The translations under genes were made by a program, and so were the position numbers. 64,000 nucleotides of DNA, taken from NCBI RefSeq assembly GCF_030818795.1, contig NZ_JAUTAY010000001.1, positions 2,480,001 through 2,544,000 on the forward strand. Direction: 5' to 3'. The stretch is from Microbacterium sp. SORGH_AS_0862. GTDB lineage: Bacteria; Actinomycetota; Actinomycetes; Actinomycetales; Microbacteriaceae. The notes beneath the pieces were generated by a model. It saw nothing but the letters and a program-made list of their open reading frames with translations. It was not told where the DNA came from and did no database searches. Positions 43,193 through 51,289 of the stretch are shown piece after piece; the stretch's first letter is position 1, and each line of letters begins with the position of its first letter.

Positions 43193-45304
43193 ATGTCGCA
43201 CGATCACATGGCGCATCACGCCGATGCGGCGGGCCATGAGCACCACGATCAGCACGCCGGTATGGCGGACAGCGGGCACGCCGGCATGGGGCATGGTGGG
43301 CACGCTGGTCACGGCGATCATGTCGCCCAGTTCCGTCGGCTGTTCTGGATCATGCTCGTGCTCGCGGTGCCGGTGGTCGCCTTCTCGGGCATGTTCTCGA
43401 TGCTGCTGGGCTACTCGCTTCCTGACGGTGCCTGGGTCGGGTGGGTCTCACCATCGTTGGGTGCGGTCATGTACTTCTGGGGCGGATGGCCGTTCCTCAC
43501 CGGCGCGGTCTCGGAGGTGCGAGCGCTCCGGCCGGGGATGATGCTGCTGATCGCGCTCGCCATCACCGTCGCGTTCGTCGCATCACTCGGTGCGAGCCTC
43601 GGGCTCCTCGATCACGAGCTCGACTTCTGGTGGGAGTTGGCGCTCCTCATCGTCATCATGCTGCTCGGCCACTGGATCGAGATGCGCTCGCTCGCGCAGA
43701 CGACATCGGCGCTCGACTCCCTGGCGGCCCTGCTGCCGGATGAGGCCGAGATCGTCGACGGCGATGACACACGAACGGTCGCTCCCTCCGACCTCCGGGT
43801 CGGCGACGTCGTCGTGGTGCGCCCCGGCGGACGCGTTCCGGCCGACGGTCGCGTGGTCGCCGGTTCGGCGAGCATGGACGAATCTATGATCACGGGGGAG
43901 TCCCGCACGGTGCGCCGCGCCGCGGGCGCGGGGGTGGTGGCGGGAACGATCGCCACCGACTCGTCGATCCGGGTCGAGATCACGGCGGTCGGCGACGGCA
44001 CGGCTCTCGCCGGCATCCAGCGTCTTGTCGCCGACGCGCAGAACTCATCGTCGCGGGCCCAGCGGATCGCAGATCGGGCCGCGGCCTGGTTGTTCTGGTT
44101 CGCGCTCGGCGCCGCGGTCATCACAGCCGCCGTCTGGAGCCTGGTCGGACTGCCCGATGAGGCGGTGGTACGCACGATCACCGTTCTCGTCATCGCCTGC
44201 CCGCACGCGCTCGGGCTCGCCATCCCGCTCGTCGTCTCGATCGCGACGGAGCGCGCGGCCCGCGGTGGCGTCCTGATCAAGGACCGCCTCGCGCTCGAGC
44301 GGATGCGCGTCGTCGACACCGTGCTGTTCGACAAGACCGGCACGCTGACGAAGGGTGAGCCCACCGTGACCGGCATCGAGAGCACAGGGCAACTGACCCG
44401 CGACGACCTGCTCGCCCTGGCGGCCGCCGCCGAGGCGGACTCCGAGCATCCGCTCGCCCGCGCCATCGTCGCTGCTGCCCGCGAACATGGCGCACGCATC
44501 CCCAGCGCATCGGATGTCGCATCCTCTCCGGCGGTCGGCGTCACGGCCACGGTCGACGGCAGGACGATCCGGGTCGGCGGACCGAATCTTCTGGCCGAAG
44601 AGAGTGTGCGGGAGTTGCCTGTCGCCGATGTCTGGCGAGAGGAAGGCGCGATCATCCTGCACGTGCTCTCCGACGGGGAGGTCATCGGTGCGTTGCGCCT
44701 CGCTGATGCCGTGCGTGAGGAATCCCGTCAGGCGATCGAGGCACTGCACTCGCTGCAGCGCGAGGTCGTGATGATCACCGGCGACGCGGAGGCGGTGGCG
44801 AACTCCGTGGCCCGGGAGCTCGGTATCGATCGCGTCTTCGCGGGGGTCCGCCCTGAGGACAAGGCCGACAGGGTGAGAGATCTCCAGTCCGAGGGCCGGG
44901 CCGTCGCAATGGTCGGCGATGGCGTCAATGATGCGCCCGCGCTCGCGCAGGCTGACGTCGGCATCGCCATCGGCGCCGGAACCGACGTGGCGATCGCCTC
45001 GGCGGGCGTCATCCTGGCCGGCTCGGATCTGCGTTCGGTGTTGTCCGTCATCCAGCTCTCTCGCGCGTCTTACCGGAAGATGGCGCAGAACCTCTGGTGG
45101 GCGGCGGGGTACAACCTGCTGTCGGTGCCGTTGGCGGCGGGGGTGCTGGCACCACTCGGATTCGTGCTGCCGATGTCGGTCGGGGCCATCCTGATGTCGG
45201 CGTCGACCGTGGTGGTGGCGATCAACGCCCAGCTCCTGCGTCGTCTGGATCTGCGCCCGGAGACGAGCACCCGCGACATCCTCGGCGAGGCCGCTCGGGC
45301 GTAG
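43193..45304 (+). CDS. P-type metal ATPase, CopB-like (CPH motif)
   Basis: A 703-residue heavy-metal efflux ATPase. A His/Met-rich N-terminus (1-45) takes the place of a Cys-type metal domain. The transport helix has CPHALG, the signature of CopB-type P1B pumps, instead of CPC. Actuator motif ITGES, phosphorylation site DKTGTLTKGEP, SEHPLARAI, and hinge GDGVNDAPAL are all present. GGAGGG precedes ATG 43193. The CsoR-like box at its promoter supports copper export. The pump is complete. Confidence 0.93.
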   Translation: MSHDHMAHHADAAGHEHHDQHAGMADSGHAGMGHGGHAGHGDHVAQFRRLFWIMLVLAVPVVAFSGMFSMLLGYSLPDGAWVGWVSPSLGAVMYFWGGWPFLTGAVSEVRALRPGMMLLIALAITVAFVASLGASLGLLDHELDFWWELALLIVIMLLGHWIEMRSLAQTTSALDSLAALLPDEAEIVDGDDTRTVAPSDLRVGDVVVVRPGGRVPADGRVVAGSASMDESMITGESRTVRRAAGAGVVAGTIATDSSIRVEITAVGDGTALAGIQRLVADAQNSSSRAQRIADRAAAWLFWFALGAAVITAAVWSLVGLPDEAVVRTITVLVIACPHALGLAIPLVVSIATERAARGGVLIKDRLALERMRVVDTVLFDKTGTLTKGEPTVTGIESTGQLTRDDLLALAAAAEADSEHPLARAIVAAAREHGARIPSASDVASSPAVGVTATVDGRTIRVGGPNLLAEESVRELPVADVWREEGAIILHVLSDGEVIGALRLADAVREESRQAIEALHSLQREVVMITGDAEAVANSVARELGIDRVFAGVRPEDKADRVRDLQSEGRAVAMVGDGVNDAPALAQADVGIAIGAGTDVAIASAGVILAGSDLRSVLSVIQLSRASYRKMAQNLWWAAGYNLLSVPLAAGVLAPLGFVLPMSVGAILMSASTVVVAINAQLLRRLDLRPETSTRDILGEAARA

Positions 45305-45325
45305 CCGCGGCGGGGTAATCGCCGC

Positions 45326-45814
45326 TCAGTCCGAGGCAACCCGCACAGGCGAGCCGCCGGTGAGCGCCGTGAGCTGCTCGAACGTCAGCGGCATCACGGT
45401 GTGCGGTGTGCCGCCCGCGGCCCAGATCGTCTCGTAGTCGTTCAGGCTGGTGTCGATCACGGTTCGGATCGGTGTGGGGTGCCCTACCGGGGCTACGCCG
45501 CCGATGGCCTGCCCGGTGATCGCACGCACTTGCTTCGCGGAGGCCATGACGATGGTTGAGGCGTCCAGCTCCGCGGCCAGGATGTCGGTGTCGACGCGAT
45601 GCCGGCCGCTGGTCATCACCAGCACCGGTTCGTCGTCGGCCAGGAACAGGAGGCTGCTCGCGATCGCTCCGACCTCGCATCCGAGTGCGGAGGCCGCGTC
45701 GGCGGCCGTGCGAGTGGAGTCCGGCAGTTCGCGCACCTGCGAGACGATTCCCGCCTCGGTCAGGTGCTGCTGGACGATCCGGCTCCGTTCGGGCAGGTGC
45801 TGGTCATCGGTCAT
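45326..45814 (-). CDS. YbaK/prolyl-tRNA deacylase domain protein
   Basis: 162 residues, a single YbaK/EbsC-type domain: ALGCEVGAIASSLLFLADDE, ITGQAIGGVAPVGHP (the conserved GGVxPxGH loop) and IWAAGGTPHTVMPLTFEQL. Family members deacylate mischarged tRNA in trans (Cys- or Ala-tRNAPro), though some act otherwise. The ATG at 45814 lies inside the end of the cupin regulator gene (11-nt overlap), so the two form an operon. Confidence 0.88.
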   Translation of the reverse strand: MTDDQHLPERSRIVQQHLTEAGIVSQVRELPDSTRTAADAASALGCEVGAIASSLLFLADDEPVLVMTSGRHRVDTDILAAELDASTIVMASAKQVRAITGQAIGGVAPVGHPTPIRTVIDTSLNDYETIWAAGGTPHTVMPLTFEQLTALTGGSPVRVASD

Positions 45815-46355
45815 GGGGGAGCTGTCCTTCCTCGGAGGCGGTGTGCGGTGGATAGTGCATGAGCAGGATGACGTCTGCCGCATCGTCGAGTGCCTGGAAA
45901 CGATGCGGCCCATCCCCCGGATAGCGGACGCTCTCGCCGGCGCGCAGCTCTTGCTCGGTGCCTGGCGGACCGATGAGGACGCGCCCCCGGATGACGGTGA
46001 TCGTCTCTTCGATGCCGTGAGCGTGAGCGCGGGACTCCTGGCGGTCGGTCGTGAGAGTTGCGCGGTAGGCCTCGATCAGGGTCGAGCCGACCGTCCATTT
46101 GTCGAGCAGTATCGCGGACACGGAAGCGCCGGTGACCGGCTGGGCCTCCGCGCCGCTGCCGGCGAGGAGGGCGCCCAGCGGTGAGTCGAGTGCGGTTGTC
46201 AGTGCGAACAGGGTGTCGAGGCGTGCACCTCGGCGATCGTTCTCCAGCTCGGAGATCGTGCCCTTGCCGATCCCGCTCACGCGAGCGAGCTCCGAGAGCG
46301 ACATGCCGCGCTCCTCGCGGAGCCGCCGCAGTCGTACGCCGACGGATTCGTCCAT
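45804..46355 (-). CDS. XRE-family regulator with a cupin sensor domain
   Basis: 183 residues: HTH_3 domain at 8-62 (LRRLREERGMSLSELARVSG, GKGTISELENDRR), then a small beta-barrel cupin (HAHGIEETITVIRGRVLIG, GESVRYPGDGPHRF). Such proteins often repress amino-acid or polyamine genes in response to a small ligand. ATG 46355 is chosen; upstream lies a CGTTCTG-AAAA-CAGAACG dyad over the -10 TATCGT, so self-repression is likely. YbaK follows in the same operon. Confidence 0.85.
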   Translation of the reverse strand: MDESVGVRLRRLREERGMSLSELARVSGIGKGTISELENDRRGARLDTLFALTTALDSPLGALLAGSGAEAQPVTGASVSAILLDKWTVGSTLIEAYRATLTTDRQESRAHAHGIEETITVIRGRVLIGPPGTEQELRAGESVRYPGDGPHRFQALDDAADVILLMHYPPHTASEEGQLPHDR

Positions 46356-46365
46356 GTCGCACCAC

Positions 46366-46383
46366 CGTTCTGAAAACAGAACG
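46366..46383. promoter_or_regulatory. Operator of the XRE-cupin gene
   Basis: CGTTCTG-AAAA-CAGAACG, 7-bp arms, adjoining and partly covering the minus-strand -10 TATCGT (46381-46386). Confidence 0.55.
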
Positions 46384-46457
46384 ATACGGATGTGGGTGTG
46401 TGCACGCAAGTCCAAGGCTCGGGCCTGGCCGTGGGGCGAGGTGCTCGCGGCCATCCG

Positions 46458-46532
46458 ATCGCGAGACTGCACTTCCGCCACGAGATCACGGGTGATCACC
46501 GTGATCTCGTGCGCGAAATGCAGTCTCGCGAT
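46458..46532. repeat. 75-bp intergenic long hairpin (REP-like)
   Basis: Outer 14-bp arms ATCGCGAGACTGCA (46458-46471) and its complement (46519-46532), a 7-nt partly matched bulge, then inner 13-bp arms (46479-46491 with 46499-46511) around GTGATCA. It sits between the divergently arranged cupin regulator and the next gene's 3' end. There is no T tract. Confidence 0.65.
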
Positions 46533-46542
46533 GGAGACAGGC

Positions 46543-47181
46543 TCAGGTGAGGTTGTCGCGGCGCCAGAGCGCGGCGGATGCGGTGAGATCCTCCGCGTAG
46601 CTGGTGAGACGCAGCGCCCGCGTGGTGAACGAGGACGCCCGTTCCGGCTCGCTCGTCTCGTAATCGTCGGCGAGCTGCACCGCGCCCGCGGCCGTCACGC
46701 GGCAGAACGCCGCGGCGCGCTCGAGCGCGACGGCGAAATCGCCCTCGAAGAGCCCACGCAGGATCATGTCGATCAGCGCCATCAACTCCTCGGGCCCTGC
46801 CGGCGCCGGCGCGCCCGCGACCAGGTCGTCGATCGATGCGAGTGCAGCGCGGCCCCGCTCGTACAGGAGCGCCGCCGTGCGCGGGTCGTCGTGGATCATC
46901 GCCTGGAGCAGGTAGAGACGCCAGAGCGCGCCCGGCAGCGAGCGCGCAGGTGCCCGTGACCACAACTCGGCGACGTCGTCGATGCCGTGCTCGGTTGCGA
47001 AGGACACCAAGCGGTCGACGACCTCCGCATCCGGATCCGCACGGACGCGGGCGAGGAGAGCAGCGGCGGTCGAGTGCGCGATACGCGACACTTCGGCGGG
47101 ATCGTCGCCCGAGAACAGGCGGTCGAACAGTTCGGCGGGACGCCGAATGGGCTTGTGGAAGGGCCGCTGCTCGTCAGTCAT
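46543..47181 (-). CDS. Conserved hypothetical helical protein
   Basis: 212 residues, mostly alpha-helical: KPIRRPAELFDRLFSGDDPA, ELWSRAPARSLPGALWRLYL and DMILRGLFEGDFAVALERAA. No catalytic motif. Similar proteins are widespread in Microbacteriaceae and are sometimes mislabelled as RNA polymerase subunits, for which I see no support. The start ATG 47181 is leaderless: TACCCT then 7 nt. Confidence 0.75.
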   Translation of the reverse strand: MTDEQRPFHKPIRRPAELFDRLFSGDDPAEVSRIAHSTAAALLARVRADPDAEVVDRLVSFATEHGIDDVAELWSRAPARSLPGALWRLYLLQAMIHDDPRTAALLYERGRAALASIDDLVAGAPAPAGPEELMALIDMILRGLFEGDFAVALERAAAFCRVTAAGAVQLADDYETSEPERASSFTTRALRLTSYAEDLTASAALWRRDNLT

Positions 47182-47188
47182 CCCCTCA

Positions 47189-47194
47189 AGGGTA
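47189..47194 (-). promoter_or_regulatory. Leaderless -10 hexamer of the helical protein gene
   Basis: Minus strand TACCCT, 7 nt (TGAGGGG), ATG 47181. Confidence 0.5.
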
Positions 47195-47255
47195 CTCGCG
47201 CCCTCCACCACGTCGACGGGCGGCGGATGCGGCGATCAGAGGTCTTTCGAAACAG

Positions 47256-47261
47256 TAGGCT
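47256..47261 (+). promoter_or_regulatory. tRNA-Lys promoter -10
   Basis: TAGGCT, about 9 nt before the mature 5' end. Confidence 0.4.
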
Positions 47262-47270
47262 GGAGGTCAC

Positions 47271-47346
47271 GGGCCTCTAGCTCAGTCGGTAGAGCATCGG
47301 ACTTTTAATCCGCGGGTCGAGGGTTCGAGCCCCTCGGGGCCCACCA
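47271..47346 (+). tRNA. tRNA-Lys (TTT)
   Basis: A 76-nt cloverleaf with encoded CCA (47344-47346). Acceptor arms GGGCCTC and GGGGCCC pair with one G-T. The anticodon loop CTTTTAA holds TTT at 47304-47306. The T arm is GAGGGTTCGAGCCCCTC. It marks the left border of the accessory-looking region. Confidence 0.95.
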
Positions 47347-47457
47347 GTCAGGCACTGGGATCGCGCGGCTCCGCCGAGGTCCCGAAGTAGGAAATCCCGG
47401 CGAGAACCCGTCTCCTCGCCGCGATCTCCCGCCCGGTGCCCTGCCACGATCGCTACA

Positions 47458-48482
47458 TGACCTTCGCCGAGGACCTCGTGGCACACCTCAACAGATTGCC
47501 CGCAGCCCCATTCCTGTTCGTGGGAAGCGGGTTCTCCCGGCGTTTCGTGGGCGCCGATGACTGGGCGGGACTTCTGCGGCGGTTCGCCGAACCTACGGGA
47601 AATGCCTACGAACGCTATGCGTCGGCGGCGAACGGAGACTTCCCAAGGATCGCGACGCTCATCGCGGATGACTTCCATGGCGTCTGGTGGGACAGCGATG
47701 CTTACGCGGATCAGCGTGCCGCGAATCCCGCGCCCCGTGGTCGGACATCGCCACTGAAGATCGCCATCGCGGACTATCTCAGCGATGCAGTCTCGCAGTT
47801 GCCGAGCTCGGGGCTTCTCGTGGACGAGTTAGCAATGCTCAGCAAGGGCACCATCGAGGGAATCATCACCACGAACTACGACGAAGTCCTCGAGCATCTC
47901 TTCCCAGACTTTGCGGTATTCGCGGGTCAGGACGAGTTGCTTTTTCATGAGCCGCAGGGCGTCGGAGAGATCTACAAGATCCACGGCAGCTCAGCTAAGC
48001 CGGAATCCCTAGTAGTCGAACTGGAGGACTACGAGCGGTTCACTCGACGTAACGCCTACTTGGCGGCAAAACTCCTGACGATCTTCGTTGAGCACCCCGT
48101 CATCTTCATCGGCTACTCACTAACAGACGACGACGTCCGCGAGATCCTGACGAGTATCGCGCACATCCTCACGAACGAGAATCTCAGCAAGCTGCAAGAT
48201 CGGTTGATCTTCATCCATCCGCTCAAGGGCGAGGATGCGCAGAGTACGGTAGGGGCGATTGTCCAGCCGGTTAGCCGAACGTGGTGTGAGCTGAACCCGT
48301 CAATGCCGCTGACGGATTGCATGGGCGTAACACCGGGCACGTATCCCGGCCCCGGCTCTACTTCGAGCAGAATGGTGCTGAACAATGAACCGCCGCGGAA
48401 GGCCCCAAACCTCTGTTGGTACTCGCCAAACTTCGGTAACGACCCTGCCAGCACCTGGAGCTGTACGTCGGGAGACCTCTGA
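47458..48482 (+). CDS. SIR2-like domain protein, possibly with an altered C-terminus
   Basis: 341 residues. The SIR2-like NAD-binding motifs are clear: PFLFVGSGFSRR near residue 18, GIITTNYDEVLE near 138, IYKIHGSS near 172 and FIGYSLTDDDVREIL near 217. This branch (SIR2_2) is common in antiphage systems, where NAD+ is degraded. After IFIHPLKGEDAQ (near 262) the sequence becomes Pro/Ser/Cys/Trp-rich with no family pattern, and the opposite strand is open there, so the native end may have been lost or replaced. No partner gene lies next to it. Confidence 0.75.
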
Positions 48483-48628
48483 TTAGCGGCAACCCGAGGA
48501 CCCAGTCCGCCCTGCTTGGGGCGGGCTGGGTCTGCCTATTCATCGGTCTCCTCCTGCCGTTCTGCGTCTCGCTCTTCGCGGCGTATCAGCTCCGCGACCT
48601 CAAATGCACCCGCGATCCTGCGTGGACC

Positions 48629-48979
48629 ATGGCGCCGCTCTTGTTCACATGCGGCGAACGAACGACAGCGGAGTTGCTCGTCGGCTGGGCGGGGACGGTC
48701 CTGTCCATTAGTTGTCTCTTGATCGCCGTCATCATTGCGACGGTCGCCGCGCTCGGGGCTGCCGCACGGCGCACGGCGCACGGGCTTCGCTCGGCATCCT
48801 GCCACTTCGCCCTGACGGTCGTTGCGGCTGCGATTGCGTGCTGCGCCGTCCTCCTCAGTCGTCCCGATGAGTTGTGGGGGACCAATTCGTGGCTGTTCTT
48901 TACGACGGGTGCGGGGCTGTTGGTCTGCACCGCGGGTGGCATACTGCGCATCGTTTTGAAGGCTCGCGCATCCCACTAA
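48629..48979 (+). CDS. Membrane protein with a truncated or non-standard start
   Basis: 116 residues from ATG 48629, with three helices. The frame is open from 48440, and upstream codons encode a further plausible helix (LLGAGWVCLFIGLLLPFCVS). That stretch has no ATG, GTG or TTG; ATT 48482, 6 nt after GGGAGA, is the only start with good spacing. Either a rare start is used or the 5' end was cut. No family recognised. Confidence 0.5.
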   Translation: MAPLLFTCGERTTAELLVGWAGTVLSISCLLIAVIIATVAALGAAARRTAHGLRSASCHFALTVVAAAIACCAVLLSRPDELWGTNSWLFFTTGAGLLVCTAGGILRIVLKARASH

Positions 48980-49078
48980 CGCGGACCAAGACGCGCACGC
49001 TGAGCTCCACGAGGGAGAGAAGCGATATGTCGCACGCGCGGCGCGATCAGCGACAGAGCAGGGCAGGCCTCTGGTACT

Positions 49079-49366
49079 TCAGTCCGTCGCGACTACCAGA
49101 CGCGGCACATCGGGCAGAAGGTCATTGATAGAGATCTCCAACGCCTGACAGATCGTGAGCACCGTGGCGAGCCTCGGGTTGGTCGCTGCCCCGCCGCGCG
49201 TGACCGCGCCCCGCTCGTACTGCTGGTAGGCGTAGAGCGAAATGCTGGCTCGCTCGGCCATCTGCTCCTGCGTGAGCCCCTTCGCATCACGTGCGCGGCG
49301 CAGGTTCATTCCTAGTTCCCGCGCAAACTGCGCCCACTCAGGGGACGCTGCTGGGCTCGGGTTCAC
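49079..49366 (-). CDS. XRE-family HTH regulator
   Basis: 95 residues with an HTH_3 domain at about 18-80: MNLRRARDAKGLTQEQMAER, ISLYAYQQYERG, then RLATVLTICQALEISINDLL. GTG 49366 is preferred; the longer frame runs through the divergent promoter. An ACCAAT-AGAA-ATTGGT dyad lies 35-50 nt upstream, between this gene and the LAATG protein gene, suggesting autorepression and control of the neighbour. Confidence 0.78.
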   Translation of the reverse strand: MNPSPAASPEWAQFARELGMNLRRARDAKGLTQEQMAERASISLYAYQQYERGAVTRGGAATNPRLATVLTICQALEISINDLLPDVPRLVVATD

Positions 49367-49400
49367 CGCTTCAGCCTGAAACCAAGAAGAGTTGGCAGGA

Positions 49401-49416
49401 ACCAATAGAAATTGGT
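49401..49416. promoter_or_regulatory. Dyad between XRE gene and LAATG protein gene
   Basis: ACCAAT-AGAA-ATTGGT. A further half-site TTGGC lies just left (49392-49396). A -10 TAGGCT for the rightward gene follows near 49430. Confidence 0.55.
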
Positions 49417-49504
49417 AAAGTTCGGAACTAGGCTGCCCCGACGCTCCCGAGGTGGCTTGCCGCACGCTCCGGCTCACCACTTACCGCCCTTGGGGGAGCT
49501 TCCA

Positions 49505-50431
49505 ATGACCCGACCCTGGCGCCGTCTTCGGCGCACTTCATCCGTCGCTGCCGTGGCGCTGGCCGTCGCCGCGCTCGTCATCGCGCCCCAGGTAGTCAGC
49601 GCTGCCGACGACGTACCCCAGGTGATCGTGAGTAACCTCGCCGTCAATACGGCCACTCCCGAGGCTGCGACGGTCACTTTCGACTACGCGCCCAATGTCA
49701 GCGACGAGGCCCCCACTCGGCCCTACAGCTTGCGCATCTACGTCTACCCGTCGAACGCGAACCGTGAAGAGGGCACCATCGACTACCTCACCATCTCGTC
49801 GGTCGGCTCCTACAGCAAGACGTTCACCCTCGCCCCTGGCAATTACAACGTCTCGGTCGGGGTCCACCGGATCGAAAACTGCGAGTGCGGCGGCCCGGAA
49901 CCGACCATGTTCACCACGGTGCCGTTCACGGTCACCGCGGTCACGCCGACCCCCGAACCTACGCCGATGCCTACCACGCCTGAACCGACGCCGGAGCCCA
50001 CGACGCCCGCGCCTCAGCCTTCCGAAACGACCGCTCCTGCTACCCCCGCAGCCTCCCTGTCCGCGACGAGCGTCCTCGTGGGAAGCGGCGTGACGGTGAC
50101 GGCAACCGGGCTTGCGGCCAACGAGCCCGTCGAGATCTGGATCCACAGCACACCCATCCAGCTTTGGGCTGGCACGGCCGACGCATCCGGCGCACTGACA
50201 CGGGCCATCACCGTCCCCGCGGATATCCCGCTAGGCGCCCATCAGATCGAGGTCCGCGGCCCCACAAGCGTCTCCCTCTGGCTCAACCTCACAGCCCGGG
50301 GCGCCGAGCTTGCCGCAACGGGCGTGGATGGGAGTGTCGGCGCTGGCGTCGGCATCGGAGCGGCGACGCTCCTGTTCGGCGGCGCCAGCGTCCTACTTCT
50401 CGCAAAGCAGCGTCGCCGAGAGGCTGCCTAA
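49505..50431 (+). CDS. LAATG-anchored surface protein
   Basis: 308 residues. Signal peptide 1-35, a beta domain with an intradomain Cys pair (RIENCECGG), a Pro/Thr/Glu linker (about 145-180), then the Ig-type module (IWIHSTPIQLW, VTVPADIPLGAHQIEV-like), ELAATGVD near 273, a helix and a KQRRR end. Start ATG 49505 has GGGGAG upstream. The architecture parallels the proteins at 4622-5824 and 38845-43068. It probably depends on a class E-type sortase elsewhere. Confidence 0.8.
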   Translation: MTRPWRRLRRTSSVAAVALAVAALVIAPQVVSAADDVPQVIVSNLAVNTATPEAATVTFDYAPNVSDEAPTRPYSLRIYVYPSNANREEGTIDYLTISSVGSYSKTFTLAPGNYNVSVGVHRIENCECGGPEPTMFTTVPFTVTAVTPTPEPTPMPTTPEPTPEPTTPAPQPSETTAPATPAASLSATSVLVGSGVTVTATGLAANEPVEIWIHSTPIQLWAGTADASGALTRAITVPADIPLGAHQIEVRGPTSVSLWLNLTARGAELAATGVDGSVGAGVGIGAATLLFGGASVLLLAKQRRREAA

Positions 50432-50443
50432 TACGTCCCCGGC

Positions 50444-50480
50444 AAATAGGGCGTCCGCATCGCGGGCGCCCTATTTTGTT
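50444..50480 (+). terminator. Intrinsic terminator
   Basis: AAATAGGGCG (50444-50453) pairs with CGCCCTATTT (50467-50476), and an inner TCCGC/GCGGG helix extends it. It is followed by TGTTT. Confidence 0.8.
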
Positions 50481-50561
50481 TGCGTGTGCATGAAAGGGCG
50501 CGGATCTGATTTTGCGCAAGTGGAGGGATCGCATTGGTTTGGTATGTCATACTCCCTAGCT

Positions 50562-50900
50562 ATGGCTAAGCAGCAGATCACCCGACTCATTGATGACCTC
50601 GACGGCGAGGTTCTCGAAGCCGGCAAGACCATCCACTTCTCGCTCGAAGGCCGCGCCTACGAAATCGACCTCTCCGACAAGAACGCTGAGAAGCTCCGCG
50701 AGGCATTCGCGCCGTTCATAAAGGCTGGTCGCTCTATTGGGAGCGCTTCCCGTGGTGCCTCCACGCGCGGCCGCGCTGCGAAGAAGGACAGCCGCGACCT
50801 CGGGGCTGTGCGCGAGTGGGCCGCAGCGAACGGCTATGAAGTGAGCGCCCGCGGACGCGTTCCCGCTGCTGTGTTGGAGGCATACGACGCTGCTCAGTAA
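50562..50900 (+). CDS. lsr2: Lsr2 nucleoid-associated protein
   Basis: A 112-residue actinobacterial xenogeneic silencer. The N-terminal oligomerisation domain (ITRLIDDLDGEVLEAGKTI, YEIDLSDKNAEKLREAF) is joined by a basic linker to a DNA-binding domain (DLGAVREWAAANGYEVSARG) with the AT-hook-like SARGRVP. It binds AT-rich minor grooves and silences foreign DNA. Because it lies in an accessory-looking region it may be a second copy rather than the chromosomal one; that cannot be judged here. Confidence 0.93.
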   Translation: MAKQQITRLIDDLDGEVLEAGKTIHFSLEGRAYEIDLSDKNAEKLREAFAPFIKAGRSIGSASRGASTRGRAAKKDSRDLGAVREWAAANGYEVSARGRVPAAVLEAYDAAQ

Positions 50901-50957
50901 TCCATCTGCTTGAGAAGGGCGCGTTGTATAGCGCTAGCGTTCCGGCGGAGTGACTGC

Positions 50958-51004
50958 AGAAGGCGTTGCCGCGTGGGGATACTCCCCGCGGCAACGCCTT
51001 CTGT
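50958..51004. terminator. Bidirectional terminator after lsr2
   Basis: A 17-bp perfect outer stem (50958-50974 with 50988-51004) and an inner GGGGA/TCCCC helix, between convergent genes; TTCATTT follows on the plus strand. Confidence 0.8.
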
Positions 51005-51289
51005 TCATTTACGTCGGCGGTAAGTCGGCCCGACGTAGGTATCCAGAATCAGCAGCACGACAGCAAGCAAAGCGCCTCCGATCAGAAGCACGCTGCCGAC
51101 AGGGATCAGACTGAGTGTCGACGCCTCGTACGTCTCACTAGTCGGCTCTAGTCGTGTCCAGACTGTGGTTTCGGACGTAGACAGCAGGACGAGCCCCGCG
51201 ATCACGGCGGCGACCGCGATCAGCCACAGTAGCCAGTAGCGCAGCCGGGGCCAGTCTGCGGTTCGTTGGGGCGCTTCTTCGGTGCTCAT
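51005..51289 (-). CDS. Small two-helix membrane protein
   Basis: 94 residues with helices near 18-40 and 62-84 and a basic YRRRK end. Unknown function. Its ATG 51289 overlaps the stop of the secreted-protein gene (ATGA), so the two are co-translated. Confidence 0.65.
   Translation of the reverse strand: MSTEEAPQRTADWPRLRYWLLWLIAVAAVIAGLVLLSTSETTVWTRLEPTSETYEASTLSLIPVGSVLLIGGALLAVVLLILDTYVGPTYRRRK

Noticed and set aside
46543..47181. RNA polymerase beta subunit label seen for relatives of this protein
   Set aside because: No polymerase motif, and it is only 212 residues; the label is a known mis-annotation type.
47323..47346. Attachment-site repeat of the tRNA-Lys 3' end within the window
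   Set aside because: I looked for the T-arm/acceptor sequence again up to 64,000 and did not find it.
48113..48454. Minus-strand frame over the SIR2 gene end (GEYQQRFGAF... EVEPGPGYVPG)
   Set aside because: Looks somewhat protein-like, but I see no family or ribosome site; it is kept only as a hint that the SIR2 end is abnormal.
49027..49128. 33-codon ORF with a good GGGAGA ribosome site before the XRE gene end
   Set aside because: No protein features, and it overlaps the XRE gene antisense. Possible but not supported enough to list.
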